From Olsenella_K absiana (GTDB lineage Bacteria; Actinomycetota; Coriobacteriia; Coriobacteriales; Atopobiaceae): a DNA stretch of 64,000 bases. The DNA lies in contig NZ_JAZGJQ010000009.1 in NCBI RefSeq assembly GCF_036408855.1, forward strand, positions 28,308-92,307. Reading direction: 5' to 3'. Both the position numbers and the translations under genes were made by a program. Shown piece after piece: positions 18,065 through 27,100 of this stretch (position 1 is its first letter; every line of letters begins with the position of its first letter). The notes under the pieces are model-generated. The model saw only the letters and a list, made by a program, of their open reading frames with translations, was not told the origin of the DNA and did no database searches.

Positions 18065-19655
18065 TCCCGATCACCTCCTTCCACGCCCTCACGAGCTCCT
18101 GCGCACTGAACTTGCCTCCGATTTCGTACGAGGCGATCTGCGCCTCGTTGAAGTGCTCCATGCTTCCGAGGTAGAAATCCACCGCGTCCGCCAGCTCGCG
18201 CACGTCATGCAGCACCCTACCGTTCCTCCCGTCCACGACGTACTCGGTCGAATGGGCCGTGACCTGCGGCACGCCCATGCTCATCGCGGAGATCTGCAGG
18301 AACTGGTCCGGCCTGGGCGAAAGGTCGACGACCACGCGCTGCTCGCGCATCGTTCGGCTCACGTGGAGCTCGTCCACGCACTGGCGCACCGAGAAGACGC
18401 AGGGCGGGTGGGTGCCGTCCTCCCCCTCCGGCAGCTCGTTCTCCGAGCGGCCTTCGCTGGGCTCTGCCATCGCGGGGTCGAGCCCGGCCCGTCCGAGCGT
18501 CGCGCGCACCCTCGAGAGCAGGTCTGCCGCCACGTCGTAGCGGGAGGAGCGCGTGAAGAGGCAGACGCGCGCGAGCCCGTTCTTCTCGGCCACGTACTCC
18601 GCGAGGCACACCGCCACCGCGTCGAAGAGCACGTCGTCCAGGGCGTCGACGGCCACGAGCACGTTCTGCACGCGAAGGTGCAGGCTGTCGCCTACCTCCA
18701 CCCGTGTCTCGTAGGGCGAGATGACCCGAATCGGCGCCGCGATCGCGCCCGCCTGCGCGCGAACGCGGCTTGCCGTGGCCTCCTTGTCGGCGACGACGCA
18801 GGAGCACGAGGCGAGAAGCGCACGCCCCGCCTCCGTGAGCCCGTCTCCCATGCGGCGGTCGAAGAAGGAGAGCACGGTCGTTCGTCCGCGCAGCGCGCGG
18901 GAGAGGACCGCAGAGTGCCGGGGGTGCATTGCGACGGTGAAGACGTCGTCGGGAGCGGCGTCGGCGAGGTAGTCCTCGAGGACCTCCTCGATCACGTCGT
19001 CGACGCTTTCGTAGCGCTCGCGCCGGTAGGGCACCCGCCTCGTGCCCTCGACGCCGACATGCAGATACCAGGCGACCTTCGGGTTGACCACGACGTGCCC
19101 GTCTGAGAGGGACTCCGCGAGCCTCCAGGTGCCATCCTCGTCGAAGAGGCGCCGGCGTACGGGGACGCCGTCCTGGAAGTCGACCTGGCACGAGACGAAC
19201 CCGCGGTCGTCGTAGAGGTTGCGGCCGACGAGGGTGTCGTCTCGGAACAGGTCGACGCGGAACAAGTTGCCGTCCTCGGCGAACTCGACCTGCGCGTACT
19301 TCTCGCCCGCGAGCATCGCGACAACGGCGAAGGGCGTGTAGAGGAACTCCACGCCCTTGGGCCAGGCGAGGTCGCGGAACGAGAAGGGCCTCATCGCGCG
19401 CGAGCGGACCGCCTGGATCGCGTCGAAGCACGACCACCAGGGGGCGTGGTAGACGCCCTGGCGATGCAGGAAGTGACGGAAGTTGGGCGCATAGCCCAAG
19501 AGGACGATCTGGAATGGAGCAACGTGGCGCCGGAAGAACAGCTGTACCTGCTTGACGGTGTCATCGAACTCCGTCACGTCCTTGGAGCGGTACCAGAGGC
19601 GCTCGTTCTCTGACCACCCGTCCTGCCGGTACCAGGAGGGCACGAAGTACTGCAT
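18030..19655 (-). CDS. asp1: accessory Sec protein Asp1
   Basis: 541 residues. Starts MQYFVPSWYRQDGWSENERLWY, close to the usual Asp1 N-terminus, and has the GT-B-like fold of the family (DRRMGDGLTEAGRALL, HSTEYVVDGRNGRVL). Asp1 has lost glycosyltransferase activity in studied species and acts as an adaptor for SRR export with Asp2, Asp3 and SecA2. Begins 16 bases after secY2 ends. Confidence 0.88.
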   Translation of the reverse strand: MQYFVPSWYRQDGWSENERLWYRSKDVTEFDDTVKQVQLFFRRHVAPFQIVLLGYAPNFRHFLHRQGVYHAPWWSCFDAIQAVRSRAMRPFSFRDLAWPKGVEFLYTPFAVVAMLAGEKYAQVEFAEDGNLFRVDLFRDDTLVGRNLYDDRGFVSCQVDFQDGVPVRRRLFDEDGTWRLAESLSDGHVVVNPKVAWYLHVGVEGTRRVPYRRERYESVDDVIEEVLEDYLADAAPDDVFTVAMHPRHSAVLSRALRGRTTVLSFFDRRMGDGLTEAGRALLASCSCVVADKEATASRVRAQAGAIAAPIRVISPYETRVEVGDSLHLRVQNVLVAVDALDDVLFDAVAVCLAEYVAEKNGLARVCLFTRSSRYDVAADLLSRVRATLGRAGLDPAMAEPSEGRSENELPEGEDGTHPPCVFSVRQCVDELHVSRTMREQRVVVDLSPRPDQFLQISAMSMGVPQVTAHSTEYVVDGRNGRVLHDVRELADAVDFYLGSMEHFNEAQIASYEIGGKFSAQELVRAWKEVIGIGGHQGAPARD

Positions 19656-19671
19656 CTAGAACCCTCCCCTC

Positions 19672-20868
19672 TCACATGAAGAAGCGGTAGGCGTCGTAGC
19701 GATAGTAGGACTTGAGCTCCTGGACGAGGCTGCAGACGATGCTCGCGAGGATCATCGTCGACGCGGGGGTCATAGCGAGCGCGGCCGGGATGGCACCGCT
19801 CAGGGAGAGCGCAAGCGATACGGCCATGCACGCCGCTTGCAGCAAGGCGCTCAAGAAGCTCCATTTGGCCACGAGCGCCGTCAGGAAGCGCGCGGTCTGT
19901 CCCCCGGCGTACATGCCCACGATGCTGTCGCCGTTGCGCTGCAACTGGTGCGCCGTCTCTCGCGGGTTCAGCATCAGAAACGAGAAGAGCAGCGAAAGCA
20001 CGACAATCAAGACGAGGTAGACCGCCGCCCCGAGGGGCCGGGTGAGTACGAGCTCGTCGTGTGCGGCAGCGAGCGCAGCGTTTTCCGGGTGGAGGCTCGC
20101 AAGCATGTTGACCAGGAAGTACGGGAGAAGGAAGGCGGAGGACGCGAACATCACGGGCATGATGCCCATCGGGGCACGCTTGTAGGCGAGGTAGTTCTGG
20201 TCCGCATGGACGTTGTGGATGGAGACGCGCTGTAGCGGGAGCCTGATCAGCGAGTTCTCCATGAGGACGGTCACCGCGATCGCGGCGGCACAAACCAGGC
20301 CGACGTCCGGAAAGTCGAGGAAGCGGTTATCTCCCATGCCCCGTGCGAGGGGAACGACGACGTTCACGAGGATGACGGGCATGGAGGCGCCGGCGCCGCG
20401 CCTCTCGTTCAGCATGCAGAGAACGGTGGTCAGCAGGGCGCCCGCGAACATCTCCAAGGTCACGACAAGACGGACAACCCCGGCGGGGCCTGCGTTGGGG
20501 TCGAGGGACAGGCCGAACGAGCGCATCAACGCCATGATGAAGGCAAAGGCGAGGGCGACCCTGAGCATCCAACGGTCGCTGCGAACCTTCGAGACCTTGG
20601 CGCGCGACGCGGAGCTCCGGAACGCGAAGGCAACCTGGACGAGCAGGGAGGCGTTGATGTAGGGGGCGACGCCAAGGGTCATCATGGACTGGCGGTCGCG
20701 GCCTCCGCCGACGAGCATCGTGAGGAAGTACTGCCCTCCGACGCCGTCGGTCGTGGGCTTCGTGGTGACGCCATAGAGCGGCACGTACCAGCAGAGCAGG
20801 TAGATAAACACGACAAGGGCTGCGAACAAAACCCTATTGCGCAGCTCGTGCGTTTGTCGCTTGCCCAT
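19672..20868 (-). CDS. secY2: accessory Sec translocon channel SecY2
   Basis: 398 residues with about ten membrane segments; NASLLVQVAF and GGQTARFL are SecY-type landmarks, and the protein is shorter than housekeeping SecY (about 430-450), as SecY2 is. Forms the dedicated channel for the Ser-rich glycoprotein. No strong ribosome site; it follows the adhesin gene after 109 bases that contain a 12-bp hairpin, so expression relative to the adhesin is probably reduced by partial termination. Confidence 0.92.
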   Translation of the reverse strand: MGKRQTHELRNRVLFAALVVFIYLLCWYVPLYGVTTKPTTDGVGGQYFLTMLVGGGRDRQSMMTLGVAPYINASLLVQVAFAFRSSASRAKVSKVRSDRWMLRVALAFAFIMALMRSFGLSLDPNAGPAGVVRLVVTLEMFAGALLTTVLCMLNERRGAGASMPVILVNVVVPLARGMGDNRFLDFPDVGLVCAAAIAVTVLMENSLIRLPLQRVSIHNVHADQNYLAYKRAPMGIMPVMFASSAFLLPYFLVNMLASLHPENAALAAAHDELVLTRPLGAAVYLVLIVVLSLLFSFLMLNPRETAHQLQRNGDSIVGMYAGGQTARFLTALVAKWSFLSALLQAACMAVSLALSLSGAIPAALAMTPASTMILASIVCSLVQELKSYYRYDAYRFFM

Positions 20869-20921
20869 TTGGAGTGTACCCCCTGCTTACTACGTCCCCC
20901 TCTCTCCAAGAGGAAGGTTCG

Positions 20922-20965
20922 GCCTGGTCGCGCAGCCCGTCTTGGGAGTGGTCGCGCGACCAGGC
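20922..20965 (-). terminator. hairpin between adhesin and secY2 (attenuator-like)
   Basis: GCCTGGTCGCGC at 20922-20933 pairs perfectly with GCGCGACCAGGC at 20954-20965 (12 bp, 20-base loop). It directly follows the adhesin stop. No U-tract follows in the minus direction, so it may lower read-through or protect the adhesin mRNA 3' end rather than terminate fully. Confidence 0.6.
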
Positions 20966-20977
20966 ACATCATCCTGC

Positions 20978-23900
20978 CTACTCCTGTATCCGTAAGGACA
21001 CGGGTTCATTCAGCAAATCAATTTCTGATGTCGTGAGCCCGGCGTTCCCAGCGCTGCTTGCGGCGCTCTTGCCAGCATCTATTTCCTGCCCGTTCGCAGT
21101 GGTCGTCGTGAGGTTGCTCGAGAGCTCGCTGAAGGCGTCCGCCGCAGACATCCGCATGCTGTTGGAGGCGCTGTTGCTGTTCTCCGACTCTGACTCAGAG
21201 GCCGCCGTAGACGCGGAGGCTGACTTGCTCTCGCTAGCCGCCGCGCTAGCGCTATCGCTCGAGCTGCCTCTCTGGCTCCTGCTCTGGGAGGTGTAGCTCT
21301 CCTCCGAGTGGGATTCGGAGAGGGTCTCGCTCCTCGTTGTGATCTCGCTTGTTGAGGGCGAAGCTGAGAAGGAGGCGTTTGAGCTGCCCGGAGCGGTCAT
21401 GGCGCTGGCGACTGCCGCAGCAGCCGCCGCGGATATGGGAGCCGTGGCCGCTGCGGTCATCAGAGGCCTCGGCGTGACAGCGGCACTCGTCGCCGCGTTG
21501 GCAGACAAGAAGAGCGAGGTGCGCTCCGATGTGGATTCGGACTCGGAGGTGCTAACGGACTCCGACTCGCTCTCCGACTCCGACTCGGAGGCGCTGGCGG
21601 ACTCGGACTCGGAGGTGCTAGTGGACTCCGGCTCCGAGGTGCTGACGGACTCGCTCTCGCTCTCCGACTCGGAGGTGGATTCGGACTCGCTCTCGGACTC
21701 GCTCTCGGACTCGGAGGTGGATTCGGACTCCGACTCGCTCTCGGAGGTGGATTCGGACTCCGACTCGGAGGCGGACTCCGACTCGGACTCGCTCTCGCTC
21801 TCGGAGGTGGATTCGGACTCGGACTCGCTCTCGCTCTCCGAGGTGCTAGTGGACTCCGACTCCGAGGTGCTGACGGACTCGCTCTCGGAGGTGGATTCGT
21901 ACTCCGACTCGCTCTCCGACTCGCTCTCCGAGGTGCTGACGGACTCCGACTCGCTCTCGGAGGTGGATTCGGACTCCGACTCGGAGGCGCTGGCGGACTC
22001 GGACTCGGAGGCGCTGGCGGACTCCGACTCGGACTCGCTCTCGCTCTCGGAGGTGGATTCGGATTCGGACTCGCTCTCGCTCTCCGAGGTGCTGACGGAC
22101 TCCGACTCGGAGGTGCTGACGGACACCGACTCGCTCTCCGACTCGGATGCGGACTCCGACTCGGACTCGCTCTCGGAGGCGGACTCGCTCTCCGACTCGG
22201 ACTCGCTCTCGCTCTCGGAGGTGCTGACGGACTCCGACTCGCTAGCCAACAAAGACTCGCTTGCAGAGTCGCTTAGTGATGCACTCTCGGATGCGCTTGC
22301 AGATGTGCTGAGTACAGCGCTGGTCGAGGCGCTTTCAGATGCGCTCGTGGATGCGCTCGCTGATGCGCTGATGCTGGCGGCCCGACTCTCGGACCTGTTT
22401 GCAGAGGCGGAGCCGCTCTCACTCGCCTCATTACTGGCAGAGGTGCTGGCCGAACTGCTCGCCTCCTCGCTTGCCGAGGTCGATTCGCTCAGCGACTCAG
22501 CCTGCGACCTGGCTGCGCTCGCAGAGTGCGATACGGACGTCAGCTCGCTACGGTGCTGCGAGTACTCGTCCTTGCCCTTCTCGAAGTCAGATTCCGAGAA
22601 GTAGTAGTTGCCCTTTATGCCGAAGTAGCCAGACCTGGCATCGCCATTCGCGTTCGTGTAGTTAGAGGCTGACCAACGGTCTGCAGCAAAGCCCTTGAAC
22701 TTGCCCCACCAGTTGTAAAGGGGCGTCTTTTGCAGCACCATGATGCCGCCGATCTTCGAGGGATCGGAGTAGCCGGACAGCTGCTTGCCATTGCTGTCCA
22801 TCAGGGCGTTGCCGTCCTTATCCACGGTGATGTAGTCGAAGTAGGCGTCCTGAGCCCGGCCCTTCTCGTCGAGGTAGGCGACGTGGACGTAGTTGCTGGT
22901 GCCCGAATTCTTCTCCCACGAGCCGTACTCGATCCTAGTGACCCTGCTGTCTTGGTAAAAGCTGTAGCGTACCAGCAAGTTGGCGAGGGTGTCGCCCGCC
23001 CTCCAGTAGTTGCCGTTGGCGGCCACGGATTGGTGGTTCCTGGCGGCGGCCTCCTGGATGGCATGGAGGTTCTGCCTCGCGACCTCGATCTGCGCGATCA
23101 GGTCCTCGAGGTACGCGTCTTGCAAGCCCGCCTCAGAGAACGAGTCGGAGACGGAGGCGTAGACCGAGTTCGCCTCGCTCACGGTCTCGGAGAGGCTGGC
23201 CGACTGGCTGGCCGCCCGCGACGCCTCCTCGGAGGACCTCAGCGAGAGGGACTCGCTCTTGGAGGAGGACGTGGACTCCGCGGACGCAGACTGGGAGAGG
23301 AGCGCGGACTCCTCCTGGGAGAGGGCTGTGGAGGCCGACTCGCTCTCCGACCTAGCCGCGCTGGTGGAGAGCGAGTCCGAGTTGCTCGCCGACGTGCTCG
23401 CGGCAAGGATCGAGTCGTTCTGGCTCTCTGAGGCGCTTGCGACGCCCGAGACGGACTCGCTCGCCCTGGCTGAGGCTTCCTCTGAGGCGGAGGCGCTTTC
23501 GCTGGCGGCTAAGGCGCTGGCCGCAGCGGACTCGCTCTCGGATGCGAAGGCGCTCGCGGACGCGGACTCGTCGACGGCGGAGACGCTCTGGCCGTCGCTC
23601 TCCGAGCCGTCAGCGCGCGCGTCCTCCTGTCCTGCCTCTTCGCTGGTAGTCGTGGCCACCCTCGCGGCAGCCCGCCTCGGTGCGGCCTCCTCGCTGGGCT
23701 CGGCGATGGACTGGGAGTCGGCGGTGTCCTGGGAGGCGCTTGCCTTCGAGGCGCTCTCTGCGGGCGACTGGGAGGACCGCGTGGGCTCAGGCGCCGCCGA
23801 GACGGACTCGGAAGCAGTCTGCGAGGCGGACTCGAAGCTCTCGAGCTCGCTGTCCACTCCTTCCGTGCTGGCTGACTCCAGCTCCTTCGCAAAGACCGTA

Positions 23901-24019
23901 TTGCCCGGGGCTGCGAGGGTGGTCCCGATGATGGTGCCCGTGGCGGCGGTGAACTTGAGGAGTGCGCTCTTGCGCCTCTTGCCCTTCTCGTCGCCCTTCT
24001 TGTTCTTGCGAATCCTCAT
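20978..24019 (-). CDS. serine-rich repeat (SRR) surface glycoprotein adhesin
   Basis: 1013 residues. Long basic N-terminal signal with KNKKGDEKGKRRKS and a Gly/Ala hydrophobic part ending near VFAKE (about residue 45), typical of accessory-Sec substrates. Then a first Ser-rich region (45-290), a non-repeat domain of about 195 residues (296-490; aromatic-rich, with NYWRAGDTLANLLVRYSFY and YNWWGKFKGF) that is probably the ligand-binding part, and a second region of alternating SESESTSES dipeptides (about 491-835), the glycan acceptor. After it comes an Ala-rich hydrophobic block (about 840-885) and a last Ser-rich tail. No LPxTG sorting signal, terminal membrane helix or basic tail is present. 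Substrate of the SecA2/SecY2 system encoded downstream. Confidence 0.93.
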   Translation of the reverse strand: MRIRKNKKGDEKGKRRKSALLKFTAATGTIIGTTLAAPGNTVFAKELESASTEGVDSELESFESASQTASESVSAAPEPTRSSQSPAESASKASASQDTADSQSIAEPSEEAAPRRAAARVATTTSEEAGQEDARADGSESDGQSVSAVDESASASAFASESESAAASALAASESASASEEASARASESVSGVASASESQNDSILAASTSASNSDSLSTSAARSESESASTALSQEESALLSQSASAESTSSSKSESLSLRSSEEASRAASQSASLSETVSEANSVYASVSDSFSEAGLQDAYLEDLIAQIEVARQNLHAIQEAAARNHQSVAANGNYWRAGDTLANLLVRYSFYQDSRVTRIEYGSWEKNSGTSNYVHVAYLDEKGRAQDAYFDYITVDKDGNALMDSNGKQLSGYSDPSKIGGIMVLQKTPLYNWWGKFKGFAADRWSASNYTNANGDARSGYFGIKGNYYFSESDFEKGKDEYSQHRSELTSVSHSASAARSQAESLSESTSASEEASSSASTSASNEASESGSASANRSESRAASISASASASTSASESASTSAVLSTSASASESASLSDSASESLLASESESVSTSESESESESESESASESESESESASESESESVSVSTSESESVSTSESESESESESTSESESESESESASASESESASASESESESTSESESESVSTSESESESESEYESTSESESVSTSESESTSTSESESESESESTSESESESESESASESESESTSESESESESTSESESESESESESTSESESESESVSTSEPESTSTSESESASASESESESESESVSTSESESTSERTSLFLSANAATSAAVTPRPLMTAAATAPISAAAAAAVASAMTAPGSSNASFSASPSTSEITTRSETLSESHSEESYTSQSRSQRGSSSDSASAAASESKSASASTAASESESENSNSASNSMRMSAADAFSELSSNLTTTTANGQEIDAGKSAASSAGNAGLTTSEIDLLNEPVSLRIQE

Positions 24020-24058
24020 AGCAGCCCTGGTTTCGACTGATTTGTTATACCCATGTAC

Positions 24059-24086
24059 AGTATAGGAGTGTTTTATCGAGTCACAA
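24059..24086 (-). promoter_or_regulatory. putative adhesin promoter
   Basis: On the minus strand TTGTGA (24086-24081), a 16-base spacer and TATACT (24064-24059), 40 bases before the adhesin ATG, in a locally AT-rich stretch. Fits a housekeeping sigma promoter; it would drive the whole SRR/aSec operon. Confidence 0.5.
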
Positions 24087-24147
24087 TCCTCTTACTTTCG
24101 GACCCCAGCATCCTTACCCGACCAACGGGTCGCCAGTAGCACCCCGC

Positions 24148-27100
24148 TTAGCGCCGGTCGCTCCGCCTCCTGTGGAAGCTGTGTCCCTTGTCCAAGTACA
24201 TGTTGAAGTCTGCCCTCGTGAGCAGGGCGTCGAAGTCGGTCACCTTGCCGCGGGCGTACGAGTAGCCGATCGCCATGCTGATCCCGTTGTTCTTCGCGCT
24301 CATCCTCATGTGCTGGATCAGGAGTAGGATGTCGCGCTCCTCTAGGTCCTCCGTGATGACGACGAACTCGTCCCCGCCGGTCCGGAAGACGCAGTCCTCC
24401 CCCGCGCACTCCGCGAGGATCCGTGCGGTCTCGCTTATGAGGACGTCGCCGGCGTGATGTCCTTCCGTGTCGTTCGTCCTCTTGAGGCCGTTGAGGTCGA
24501 CCGACACGACGCCCAGCACGCCGTCGCCCTGCCACGCCTGGACCCGTTGCTCCAGCGCACGGCGGTTTCCGGCACCGGTGAGCTGGTCGACCAGGCTCCG
24601 TCTCTCCAGCTCGCCAATGGCGTTCCTGTTACGCACCATCACCGCGATGAAGTCCGTCAGGGTCGAGTACAGCACGCTGCCCGTCTGGAAGCTCTCCTCC
24701 GAGGGGTTCACGACAAGCGTGAAGCCCTCCCTCTGGTTCTGGAGCAGCAGCTGCCCGGAGACGAAGCTCCTCACGCCGTGGATTCGGAACGAGAAGCCTG
24801 GGTTCTCCCTCAGGAACGCATCCATGTCGCTGACCATGACCAGCCGATCCGACACGAACCGCGCGTACAGCGCCCTCAGCTCCGTCCGGGGAATGCTCTG
24901 CAGCTCCTCCCTCAGTGGGTACACGCCCGGTGCCGTCCACTCGTAGGTCGCGCTGACGGTGTCGTCATCCCTCTCTTCGAAGATCAGCAGGCGCTCAGGG
25001 TGCATGTTGTCCGCGATGGACGAGATCGTCCTCTCGATGCCCCTCTCCGGATCAGCCTCCTGCATGCCGCGCGAGATCGCCTCGTAGGCGCGCATCTCCT
25101 GGTAGACGAGGCCGTTGTCCTTCGCTAGCGTCTCGATGTACTCGTCAAGGTTGAAGGAGAACGTGAGCTTCAGCGTGCGCTTGTCCCACGTGGTCAGGAA
25201 GGAGCGGACCTGCAGGCTCTGGCCAGTCTTGTGGTTCATGTGCGCGAAGGAGAGGGCGCGGTCCATCCGCAGCATCATGTTGTGGCAGTCCCTGCACGGG
25301 GCGTCGAAGCCCTCCAGCACCTTGTAGCAGAGACGCCCCTTGAGGCAGGCATCCGGGGCGATCCCGACGTCCTTGCGTGCCGCGGCGTTCAGGTACACGA
25401 GCTCGTACGTCTCGGGGTCGCTGATGATGACCCGCTCCTTCAGGTTGTCAAGCACTTCCCTCCTGACGAAGATGCGGTCCTCTGTATAGGGCTTCTCTCC
25501 GTACGTCTCCTGTTCGACGCTGCTCAGCCTTCTGATCATCAGCTGGAGCATCTCGTCGAGGCTCATCACCTCGGAGCCGTACGCGACGGCGTGCATGAGC
25601 TCGGGAGCCTCTTGGAGACCCGCCCGACTCCACAGGCGCGGAAGCGCAGAGGAAACGGAGGAGAGACTCGGCTCGATGCCATCCCCCCGCCCCCTCCGGC
25701 TGAAGCAGAGGAAGCAGCACAACCCGATCCTGGCAATCGCCCAGCCCGGCCCTAGCGCCCTCCGGAGCGAGGAGGAGATCTCCCCGAGGACGCCCTTCGC
25801 AGTAGCTTCGTTGGTGTGGACCAGCTCCGCGAAGGCGGGCACGTCGATCAGGAGCCCGACGTAGTCCAGCTTCCTCAGGCGGTACTGGTCCGCATAGGCA
25901 AGTCCTGCCTCTATCGCCCCTCGGAAGCTGAGGAAGCCCGTCTCGCCGTCCACGAGTCCCAGGCGCGACTCCTCGTCATCGCCCGACCCAACCCGGTCGA
26001 CCATGCAGAGCGTGCCCGCGATCTCCTTCTCCTGGTACCAGGGAACGCGCGTGACGCATAGCTCTCGGAGCCTGCCGCCCGAGAGCATGAGCTCCTCCGC
26101 CCGAGCGACGGGCTTCCCCTCGTTTTGAATGGACTCCTCGGAGCGGCTTGCCTCCGTTAGGTCGAAGTTGCAACCGGTCTCGTCCTCCGTCATCCCCAGG
26201 AGCTCCGTCGCGTCGTGGACGCCATGCTCTTTCAGGAGGCTTTCGCTCGCTCCGAGTATCCTGCCCTGCCTGTCCTTCCAGAAGAACGGGTACGGTGAGT
26301 CGCTGCAGAGCATCCGGAAGAGGCTGACCTCGGCCGAGGCCCCCGGCTGCTCGGTGCCGGACCCCGAGATTCCGAGGGACCGGGAGAACACCGGCAGGAG
26401 CTTGTCCCTGTCGGCCTTTCTCTCCCAGATGTCCTCCCGCTCGGAGAGCAGGATGTTACTCGTCGCGCTCTTGTAGATCATGAGCGCCTCGAGCACCGTC
26501 CACCGGTACGTGCCGCCCGGCCTGCGGATGCGCACGATCTCGGCCAGGGCGGCACCCTCCTCCGCCCTGGCCCTGGCCTCTACGCTCTCGGAGCTGGCGA
26601 AGGCGAGGAAGCGCCCCCTGTCGTCCGGGTATACGAGCCTTTCCGCGAATGCCTTGAGGAAGGCCTCGACCTCGCGCGGGGCGTCACGACCGTAAAGCTC
26701 CGGGTGGTTGGAGCGCAGGATCTCGACCTTGCCACTCCCGCGGTCTATCAGGTAGAGCCCCTCGTACAGCTGGAAGATGTCACGCAGGGTGTCGTCGAGC
26801 CTCTGCGCCTGCCTGACTGCCAGGTCGTTGCTGATGTTGAAGAGGTGTGCCTCGCCGACCCAGCCGCTCTCGTCCCCGGCGATCCAGCGGACGCTCACCC
26901 TCATGTACTGTCCGTTGTCCGAGTAGGTCAGGGTCTCCTTGGACCTCGATTGCAGGGCGTCGGTCAGGAGCTGCCGGAACCTTCCGCGCAGCGGGTACCT
27001 CGCATCCCCGAGGTTGGCGTTCGCCTCGGCCATGTCCTGCGTGCCGGTGCTCCTGAGCTCCCTCAGGTAGGCGTCGTTCTCCTGCAGGAGGGCGATGTTC

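Noticed and set aside
21530..22240. CRISPR-like or tandem repeat array
   Set aside because: The repeats are 6-18 bp coding units for Ser-Glu/Ser-Thr dipeptides in frame with the adhesin, with no spacers of regular length.
21339..22604. Long plus-strand ORF (421 codons) of Asp-Ser-Leu-Glu repeats
   Set aside because: It is the antisense of the serine-repeat region of the adhesin; the repeat DNA keeps several frames open. No ribosome site and no known protein type.
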